Shown here in pieces: positions 57,681-64,000 of a stretch of DNA of 64,000 nucleotides. Origin of the DNA: Pseudoalteromonas sp. BSi20652 (GTDB lineage Bacteria; Pseudomonadota; Gammaproteobacteria; Enterobacterales; Alteromonadaceae); contig NZ_BADT01000108.1 of the NCBI RefSeq assembly GCF_000239855.1, positions 1 through 64,000 on the forward strand. The letters are read 5' to 3'. The translations under genes were made by a program, and so were the position numbers. Under the pieces are notes generated by a model. That model searched no databases and had not been told where the DNA came from. It saw only the letters and a program-made list of their open reading frames with translations. The stretch's first letter is position 1, and every line of letters starts with the position of its first letter.

Positions 57681-58691
57681 TTAACGACTTAACTCACCGC
57701 GTAAGTTATCTTGCATTAAATGACGAATCGTTTCGACCTCTAGCTTTTGACTAAATAAATAATGTAATTTAGTTAAACAGGCCTCAAGGGTCATATCGTA
57801 CCCACTAATTACACCAATATTTAATAGCGCATTACCCGTTGCATAGCCGCCCATATTTACATGGCCTTTTAAACACTGCGTTAAGTTAACAATAACTACG
57901 CCACGTTTACTTGCTTCTTCAAGTATTGATAAAAAGCGAGGATCTTGCGGTGCATTACCTACACCAAAACTAAGTAACACCAAGGCGTTAATGTTGCCAT
58001 TAACTAAGCTTTTAACCACTTCTTGACTAATACCAGGGTATAAATAAAGCACCCCAATGGGTTGAGGTGTAATAGGGCTAACTTGCAGCTCATTTTCAAC
58101 ATAAGGGCTGAGTTGGCCTTTAATAAGTTGAATATTAATACCCGATAACGCTAAAGGATCAAGATTAGGCGACGCAAATGCATTAAATCCATCAGCGTGG
58201 GCTTTAGTTGCTCTATTACCTCTAAACAATTGGTTATTAAAAAATAGACTTACTTCTGCAATTGGATAATTTGCCGCTAAATACATCGCGTTAAGAAGAT
58301 TTACTTGGCCATCAGAGCGCAATTGAGAAAGCGGAATTTGTGAGCCAGTTACAATTACAGGTTTAGTTAAATTTTCAAACATAAATGATAGGGCTGAGGC
58401 TGTATACGCCATTGTATCGGTGCCATGGAGCACAACAAAACCATCATAATCTTGGTATTTTTTCTTAATGTCATCAGCAATAAGTTGCCAATGCTCAGGA
58501 GACATGTCTGAAGAATCTATAAGCGGGCAGTATTCGTGAATATCAAACAAAGGCATTTCATCACGGTTAAATTCTGCGTTGTTCATTACGGTTTCTGTTA
58601 AAAAACCTTCAGCAGGAATATAACCTCGACTCGATTTTTTCATACCTATAGTACCACCGGTATAAGCGATATAAATGCGTTTACGTTTCAT
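57681..58691 (-). CDS. ansA: type I (cytoplasmic) asparaginase
   Basis: A 336-residue asparaginase hydrolysing asparagine to aspartate and ammonia. Active-site motifs are YTGGTIGM (first Thr, near residue 12) and LHGTDTMAYTASAL (second Thr). Sequence closely follows E. coli AnsA. The ATG directly follows the T run of a terminator-like hairpin, with no visible ribosome-binding sequence. sppA lies upstream in the same direction, as in E. coli. Confidence 0.95.
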   Translation of the reverse strand: MKRKRIYIAYTGGTIGMKKSSRGYIPAEGFLTETVMNNAEFNRDEMPLFDIHEYCPLIDSSDMSPEHWQLIADDIKKKYQDYDGFVVLHGTDTMAYTASALSFMFENLTKPVIVTGSQIPLSQLRSDGQVNLLNAMYLAANYPIAEVSLFFNNQLFRGNRATKAHADGFNAFASPNLDPLALSGINIQLIKGQLSPYVENELQVSPITPQPIGVLYLYPGISQEVVKSLVNGNINALVLLSFGVGNAPQDPRFLSILEEASKRGVVIVNLTQCLKGHVNMGGYATGNALLNIGVISGYDMTLEACLTKLHYLFSQKLEVETIRHLMQDNLRGELSR

Positions 58692-58719
58692 AAAAAAGCC
58701 CAGTAAAAAAACTGGGCTT
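58692..58719 (-). terminator. terminator or attenuator between sppA and ansA
   Basis: AAGCCCAGT (58696-58704) pairs with ACTGGGCTT (58711-58719). On the minus strand the T run ends at 58692, directly before the ansA ATG. It would end sppA transcripts or attenuate read-through into ansA. Confidence 0.85.
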
Positions 58720-58772
58720 AGTATAACGTTAAGTAACTTTAAATACAGCTGATTAGGTGAGACGATGCACTT

Positions 58773-60638
58773 TTATTGTGCAACGTTACACACTAAACAG
58801 CGTGCATATACACCTTGTGGATCGTTGTAATCTTTAAGGTTTTCAACTTCAGTACTTAATTGGTTAATAACACTTTGTAAATTAGCTTGCGTTGCTAACA
58901 CTGATGTTTTTTGTGTTTGTAAACCAAGCATCGATTTGATAGATGCGTTACCAAAAATATTTTGAATCATTTTTTCTTGCGAACTTAAATCATGTTTAAT
59001 AGTTTTAACTTCATAATTATTAAGTTTCGCAAGTGCAGCAGCTGCTTCTATAGCAGCTTGTTTATCACCAAGTTTGTCTACCAAACCAAGTTCAAGTGCT
59101 TGAGATGCAATCCATACACGCCCTTGGGCAATTTTATCAACTTGCTCAGGCGTCATGTTGCGTGCATCAGCGACAACATTTAAAAAGCGACCGTATGCTT
59201 CTTCAACACTCATCTGAATTACTTGACCCATTTTTTCGTTAAGGGGACGAGTGATAGAAAAACCAGCCATTTCGGTTGTTGCAACACCATCTGAATAAAC
59301 ACCAATCTTAGATAAGGTTTTTTCAAATGTCATAAACGTACCAAACACACCAATTGAACCGGTTATAGTACTTGGTGCTGCCCAAATTTCGTTTGCAGCA
59401 GAAGCAATCCAATAACCACCAGATGCAGCTACAGAACTCATAGAGGCAATAACAGGCTTACCAGCAGCTTTAAGCGCTAATACTTCCGCACGAATAACTT
59501 CAGAGGCAAACATACTCCCGCCACCTGAATCTATGCGAAGTACAACCGCTTTAACTTTGTCATCAAGGCGTGCTTTACGAAGTAGGGCTGCTGTAGAGTC
59601 GCCACCAATTTCGCCAGCTCTACGCTCACCATCAACAATCGTACCTTTAGCAACAACAACGGCGACTTTTTCAGTAATAGGGTTATCAAATTCAATAGGC
59701 GGTTTAACTAAACTTAAGTATTCACGAAATGAAACTTGCTTAAATGTTTTACCGTCTTCTTGTGCGCCAACTAAATCTATTAACTGCTTGCGAACTTGCT
59801 GACTGGTTTTTAAAGAATCAACCCACTGGTGGTCAAGTGCATATTTACCTGCATCGCCATCAGCAGCTTTCATTTTTTCAAGATATACGTCCATTGTTTC
59901 GTCAAAATTTGACTCATCAAATGGGCGAACCGCAGCAACATCTTGTTTGTATTCGCTCCAAAGAGCGCCTAACCAAACGCGGTTAGCTTCTTTGGCTGCT
60001 TCAGACATGTCGTTACGAATGAAAGGTTCTACTGCTGACTTAAATGTACCAACACGGAAAATATGCTGCGTTACTTCAAGCTTTTCAAGTGCATCTTTAA
60101 AGTAAAGCGGATACATGCCATAACCTTCAATACCTACGCTACCGTATGGGTGCATAGCTATTTCATCAGCGTGTGATGCAATATAGTATTGTGCTTGGGT
60201 ATAGTAATAACCCGATGCAATGACTTTTTTGCCAGCTTGTTTAAATGCATCAATTGCATTGGTGATTTGCTTAAGTTTGTTTAAATGCGCTTTAGGCATT
60301 TCTTGTAAATCAAGCAGTATCACCGTAATGCGATCGTCTTTAGTCGCTTCGTTTATTACTTCAACAATATCGTCGAGTAATATTTCGCTTGGCGCTTCAG
60401 AACTAGAAGTAGCATCACTAATTGCGGCTTCAACCGGGTCTATGTATGTTTTCTCTTCAACAATAGGGCCATTTAGGTTAAGCCTAAGCACAGAGCCATT
60501 TTCAACTATTATTTTATCGTCGTCACTTGAGAGCGACACAAAGAAAATAATTACCAGTAATAAAAACAAAATGTTTAGTATTAAGCGACGAGAAAAATTA
60601 ATTCCAGCCCAAATACCTTTAAATACCTTTGCTATCAA
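58773..60638 (-). CDS. sppA: signal peptide peptidase SppA, long form
   Basis: A 621-residue inner-membrane peptidase that degrades cleaved signal peptides in the periplasm. The N-terminal membrane anchor is LILNILFLLLVIIFFVSL. The catalytic Lys is in FRVGTFKSAVEPF (near 207) and the catalytic Ser in SMSSVAASGGYWIAS (near 403), the two-domain E. coli-like arrangement; VLRIDSGGGSMFASEV precedes it. Length matches E. coli (618). Confidence 0.94.
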   Translation of the reverse strand: MIAKVFKGIWAGINFSRRLILNILFLLLVIIFFVSLSSDDDKIIVENGSVLRLNLNGPIVEEKTYIDPVEAAISDATSSSEAPSEILLDDIVEVINEATKDDRITVILLDLQEMPKAHLNKLKQITNAIDAFKQAGKKVIASGYYYTQAQYYIASHADEIAMHPYGSVGIEGYGMYPLYFKDALEKLEVTQHIFRVGTFKSAVEPFIRNDMSEAAKEANRVWLGALWSEYKQDVAAVRPFDESNFDETMDVYLEKMKAADGDAGKYALDHQWVDSLKTSQQVRKQLIDLVGAQEDGKTFKQVSFREYLSLVKPPIEFDNPITEKVAVVVAKGTIVDGERRAGEIGGDSTAALLRKARLDDKVKAVVLRIDSGGGSMFASEVIRAEVLALKAAGKPVIASMSSVAASGGYWIASAANEIWAAPSTITGSIGVFGTFMTFEKTLSKIGVYSDGVATTEMAGFSITRPLNEKMGQVIQMSVEEAYGRFLNVVADARNMTPEQVDKIAQGRVWIASQALELGLVDKLGDKQAAIEAAAALAKLNNYEVKTIKHDLSSQEKMIQNIFGNASIKSMLGLQTQKTSVLATQANLQSVINQLSTEVENLKDYNDPQGVYARCLVCNVAQ

Positions 60639-60856
60639 AATAGCTCCTTAATTTGGTACAGTTAATACATTAGTTGCATCTTAGCCTAGAATAAAAATAA
60701 ATTTAACTGCTAAATCGTAACGAAGTGTTTATGAGGTGCTATTAATACATGTTTTTACGGCTTTTTTAATTAAATTAAGGCACATATTGCTTATTACTTG
60801 CCATTAAAGCAAAATTAGCTAATGTATACAGGTAAGACCAGTTGACGGGGCACAAG

Positions 60857-62818
60857 ATGTTAGAACAACAATTACAATTAAAACACACACAATTACGTAA
60901 CCGCTTAGTGATGGGCTCAATGCATACAGGCCTTGAAGAGGGCTGGCATAACCGCAAACGCTTGCGTGCATTTTATGAAGCACGTGCAAAAGGCGGCACC
61001 GCAATGTTAATTACGGGCGGATACAGCCCTAATTTACGTGGCAAATTAACACCTATTTCATCTTCATTTAATAGTTATTACGATGTATTTAAGCACCGCG
61101 CTTACACAGATGCTGTGCATAAACACGGTGGAAAAATCTGTTTGCAATTATTACATGCTGGACGTTATGCGTACCATCCGTTCAATCAAGCACCAAGTGC
61201 AATACAAGCACCTATTAATCCTTATAAACCCAAAGCGATGTCGCTTGGCTCGATTAAAAAAACAATTAAAGATTTTGCGCATTCTGCTTATATGGCTGAA
61301 AAAGCTGGCTACGATGGCGTTGAAGTTATGGGTTCTGAAGGGTATTTAATTAATGAGTTTATGGCGCCGCACACCAATAAACGTGATGATGAATTTGGTG
61401 GTAGCCTAGAAAACAGAATGCGACTTGCGCTTGAAATAGTTAAAGCTGTAAGAGCAAAAGTATCTGAACAATTCTTAATTATTTTTAGATTGTCGGTTAT
61501 TGATTTAATTCCAAACGGTTCAACACCAGAGGAAGTTATTATTCAAGCTACCGAACTTGAAAAAGCGGGTGTTGATATATTTAACACAGGTATTGGTTGG
61601 CACGAAGCACGTGTTCCGACTATTGCGAGCATGGTGCCGCCAGGTGCATTTAAAGAAGCATCAAAACGTTTAAAAGACGTGGTTAATGTACCAGTGATTG
61701 CTGTTAACCGAATTAATACCCCAGAAATTGCTAATGATATTTTAACTGCAGGCGAAGCTGATTTAATTTCGATGGCAAGGCCGCTACTTGCTGATCCTGA
61801 GTTTTTTAATAAGTACGTAAACAATCAATCTAAACAAATTAATATTTGTATTGGGTGTAACCAAGGTTGTTTAGATCACGTATTTAAAAATAAACGGGCT
61901 ACGTGTTTAGTTAATCCACAAGCTGCATTTGAGCTTGATTACCCGTTAGAGCAAGCAACCAAAGCTAAAAATGTATTAGTAGTCGGTGCCGGTCCTGCTG
62001 GTTTATCAGCAAGTTGTTACTTGGCTCAAAAAGGGCATAACGTCACGTTAATTGATCAAAAATCACAAATGGGCGGCCAATTTAATTTAGCCATGCAAAT
62101 ACCAGGTAAAGAAGACTTTAACCATACACTGACTTACTTCACTCATGAACTTGAGCGATTACAAGTTACAGTAGAACTTGGTAAAGCTTATGACGATTCA
62201 ATGCTCAAAAGCTATGATGACATCGTATTTGCAACCGGCGTAAGGCCTCGCGAAGCCTCTATTAAATGTAGCGATGATAAGCGTGTGTTTGCTTATGACG
62301 AAGTTATACGCGGCGAAGTAGAACTGGGTAAATCAATTGCTATTTTAGGTGCCGGTGGTATTGGTTTTGATATGGTTGCGTTTTTGAGTGAACATAAATC
62401 GCAAACTATTAGCGAGTTTAAAACGCAATGGGGCATTGAGTGCGAAGCCCAACCACATAAAGACGAACGTCAATTGTATATGTTAAAACGCAGTGCGGGT
62501 CGTTTTGGTAGCGAGCTTGGTAAAACAACGGGTTGGATACATCGTCAAGTTGCCAAGCAGCATGGCGTTAAGCAAATTGCTGATTGCCAATACCAAAGCT
62601 TTGATAAGAGCGGACTAACTATTAATGTGGCTGGCGAAACTCATGTACTGCCAGTAGATACGGTTATTGCCTGTATTGGTCAGGTTTCTAATAATGAAGT
62701 GCTAGAAAATTATACGGATAACGCAAAGGTACATGTTATAGGCGGCGCTAAATTGGCTGCTGCTATTGATGCTAAACGCGCGATTTTTGAAGCACTTCAG
62801 GTCGCTAGAAGTATTTAA
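60857..62818 (+). CDS. fadH: 2,4-dienoyl-CoA reductase, FadH-like
   Basis: A 653-residue flavoprotein that reduces 2,4-dienoyl-CoA from unsaturated fatty acids. The N-terminal FMN barrel is of the old-yellow-enzyme type (LRNRLVMGSMHTGLEEG, LQLLHAGRYAYH, PHTNKRDDEFGGSLENR). The 4Fe-4S Cys cluster is CIGCNQGCLDH...CLVNP, then an FAD/NADPH domain (VLVVGAGPAGLSASCYLAQ, AILGAGGIGFDM). The start at 60857 is preceded by ACGGGGCACAAG; an in-frame TTG lies at 60842. It is divergent from sppA. Confidence 0.94.
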   Translation: MLEQQLQLKHTQLRNRLVMGSMHTGLEEGWHNRKRLRAFYEARAKGGTAMLITGGYSPNLRGKLTPISSSFNSYYDVFKHRAYTDAVHKHGGKICLQLLHAGRYAYHPFNQAPSAIQAPINPYKPKAMSLGSIKKTIKDFAHSAYMAEKAGYDGVEVMGSEGYLINEFMAPHTNKRDDEFGGSLENRMRLALEIVKAVRAKVSEQFLIIFRLSVIDLIPNGSTPEEVIIQATELEKAGVDIFNTGIGWHEARVPTIASMVPPGAFKEASKRLKDVVNVPVIAVNRINTPEIANDILTAGEADLISMARPLLADPEFFNKYVNNQSKQINICIGCNQGCLDHVFKNKRATCLVNPQAAFELDYPLEQATKAKNVLVVGAGPAGLSASCYLAQKGHNVTLIDQKSQMGGQFNLAMQIPGKEDFNHTLTYFTHELERLQVTVELGKAYDDSMLKSYDDIVFATGVRPREASIKCSDDKRVFAYDEVIRGEVELGKSIAILGAGGIGFDMVAFLSEHKSQTISEFKTQWGIECEAQPHKDERQLYMLKRSAGRFGSELGKTTGWIHRQVAKQHGVKQIADCQYQSFDKSGLTINVAGETHVLPVDTVIACIGQVSNNEVLENYTDNAKVHVIGGAKLAAAIDAKRAIFEALQVARSI

Positions 62819-62911
62819 CCTTTGTAAATAAATTGAAATATTTTATCAATTCATGCGGTCTTTGCTGTTTATAGTCTATAACTTAATAAACAGTGAACAC
62901 GCAGGATACGC

Positions 62912-63595
62912 ATGAATAAACTAACCAATCTTTATGATGCAATATTAGGTAAATTATCATTTTTAGATGGTTTACCTGCATTGCTATTTCGCTTAATTTT
63001 AGCCCCTGTTATGATCATTGCAGGTTATAACAAACTAGCTATAAGCGGTGAAACAGAAGGGCTTTTTGATAATTTTTTAGCATCTCCAGATGTAGTTCAA
63101 TGGTTTGGTAATAGCGAATGGGGTTTAGGATTACCGTTTCCAGACTTACTAGCATTTTTAGCGGGCTGGAGTGAGTTTTTAGGTGGTTGGTTTTTATTAT
63201 TTGGCCTTTTAACTCGTTTGGTCAGTATTCCACTTATGTTCACAATGGTCGTCGCTGCAACCTCAGTGCATTGGCATAATGGTTGGTTTGCAATTGCGCC
63301 AACTAATCCAGAAACAAGTGCTGCGCAAGTACTTGATTGGTTGTCAATTCCGGGCGCTAAAGAAAGCCTAGAAAACTCACTAGAAGTAAAAGACCGAATA
63401 GGTAAAATCCGAGACTTAGTTGAAGAGCACGGCTTTCCTGATTACCTCTACGAAAAAGGCAAACCTTCTATTTTAAATAACGGTATAGAGTTTTCGGCAA
63501 TTTACTTTGCTATGTTACTTGGTTTATTTTTTATGGGCGGTGGGCGTTTCGTTAGTATTGATTACTGGTTAAAGCGAAATGTTATAAAAGAATAA
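62912..63595 (+). CDS. DoxX-family membrane protein
   Basis: A 227-residue membrane protein with about four helices and DoxX-type residues (LPALLFRLILAPVMIIAGYNKL, FLAGWSEFLGGWFLLFGLLTRL, PLMFTMVVAATSVHWHNGWF). It is longer than the usual 130-150 because of an inserted loop of about 70 residues before the last helix. DoxX proteins are linked to redox processes, mechanism unclear. Confidence 0.82.
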   Translation: MNKLTNLYDAILGKLSFLDGLPALLFRLILAPVMIIAGYNKLAISGETEGLFDNFLASPDVVQWFGNSEWGLGLPFPDLLAFLAGWSEFLGGWFLLFGLLTRLVSIPLMFTMVVAATSVHWHNGWFAIAPTNPETSAAQVLDWLSIPGAKESLENSLEVKDRIGKIRDLVEEHGFPDYLYEKGKPSILNNGIEFSAIYFAMLLGLFFMGGGRFVSIDYWLKRNVIKE

Positions 63596-63615
63596 CGCAT
63601 TTAATCTACTTGACT

Positions 63616-63650
63616 AACGGCCGCATAGCTTGAGCCTTTGCGGCCGTTTT
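63616..63650 (+). terminator. DoxX gene terminator
   Basis: AACGGCCGCA (63616-63625) pairs with TGCGGCCGTT (63639-63648), then four Ts. Confidence 0.88.
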
Positions 63651-63725
63651 GCATTTTAATTTTTCGGTATTTATTTATTAAGGTTTTAAATGTTACTCTA
63701 GCGTTTTGAATTTTGAGGAATCGTT

Positions 63726-64000
63726 ATGAACGCCATCGAGCTTTTACTTACCCGCCAATCAGACTCTAAACTAATAGAGCCGGGCCCTTCGTCTGAGCAG
63801 CTAGACATAATAAAGCAAGCAGCATTTCGTGTTCCTGATCATGGCTGTATAGCACCGTGGCAGTTCATCATTGCTCAAGGTGATGCACGCAATAAACTAG
63901 GTGAAATTTACCATCAAAGTGCAATAGCAGAGCAACAAGAAGAAAAAGTAATTAACCGTGCTAAAGACCTTCCCCTTCGTGCGCCTATGATTGTAATAGC
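63726..64000 (+). CDS. ydjA: nitroreductase family protein (YdjA-like), 5' part only
   Basis: The first 91 codons of a flavin nitroreductase like E. coli YdjA (MNAIELLLTRQSDSKLIEPG, FRVPDHGCIAPWQFIIAQGD, DLPLRAPMIVI). The ATG follows GAGGAATCGTT. The gene runs off the right edge of the window, so the catalytic and FMN parts are not visible. Confidence 0.9.
   Translation, partial: MNAIELLLTRQSDSKLIEPGPSSEQLDIIKQAAFRVPDHGCIAPWQFIIAQGDARNKLGEIYHQSAIAEQQEEKVINRAKDLPLRAPMIVI

Noticed and set aside
59533-60651. Plus-strand frames within sppA
   Set aside because: Antisense shadows of a well-conserved gene.

Overview
The window comes from a low-GC marine gammaproteobacterium, most likely Pseudoalteromonas or a close Alteromonadales relative. 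This rests on the AT-rich intergenic DNA, the glk/LacI/edd-eda-gap block, Oar-like TonB receptor genes, FabY in place of FabH, a second secDF copy and the thrS-infC-rpmI-rplT order. It is chromosomal. I see no phage, insertion sequence, CRISPR array, rRNA or tRNA.

Layout. 1-6.2 kb is a glucose/Entner-Doudoroff block: glk, a LacI-type regulator, then edd (frameshifted as read), eda and gap. 6.3-12 kb holds a membrane hydroxylase, a leucine-rich-repeat protein kinase, a YebC/YeeN-type regulator and an M13 peptidase. 12-17.5 kb has a TonB-dependent receptor with an internal stop and an ATM1-type ABC exporter. A decayed copy of the exporter's 3' end lies on the far side of the receptor. 17.6-21 kb is a VemP-like arrest peptide gene followed by secD and secF, the most notable system here. 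21-33.5 kb is mixed: a GreA/B-like protein, a ParE toxin/antitoxin pair, a RimK-like ligase with a GNAT-C39 peptidase, two MgtC proteins, a GlxA-type regulator, fabY and a broken BCCT transporter. 33.5-37 kb is formaldehyde detoxification (fghA, adhC, LysR regulator). 37-40 kb is lolCDE with lolC frameshifted. 41-47 kb is an HflX-type GTPase, a DUF3010 gene and thrS-infC-rpmI-rplT. 47-64 kb holds an M14 peptidase, an MBL hydrolase, an Lrp regulator, a SulP transporter, a LytS/LytTR two-component pair, pyk, gnd, sppA-ansA, fadH, a DoxX protein and the start of a YdjA-like nitroreductase.

How the parts work together. One perfect 14-bp palindrome, TGACACCGGTGTCA, occurs four times: once before glk, twice before edd and once before pyk/gnd. 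In the glk and pyk promoters it sits in exactly the same place relative to the -10 box. The LacI-type regulator encoded beside glk is the obvious candidate to bind it, which would give a local regulon from glucose phosphorylation through the Entner-Doudoroff pathway to pyruvate. Separately, the small secreted protein before secDF ends in a sequence closely resembling the VemP arrest motif of Vibrio. The RNA between the two genes can pair with the secD ribosome-binding site, so this looks like a Sec-export-monitored switch for a second SecDF.

Sequence quality. Four genes are interrupted: edd (+1), lolC (+1), the BCCT gene (three indels) and the TonB receptor (TGA in place of an expected TGG). 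Every indel is one base in or beside a homopolymer, and lolC is normally essential, so base-calling or assembly errors must be excluded before calling these true pseudogenes.
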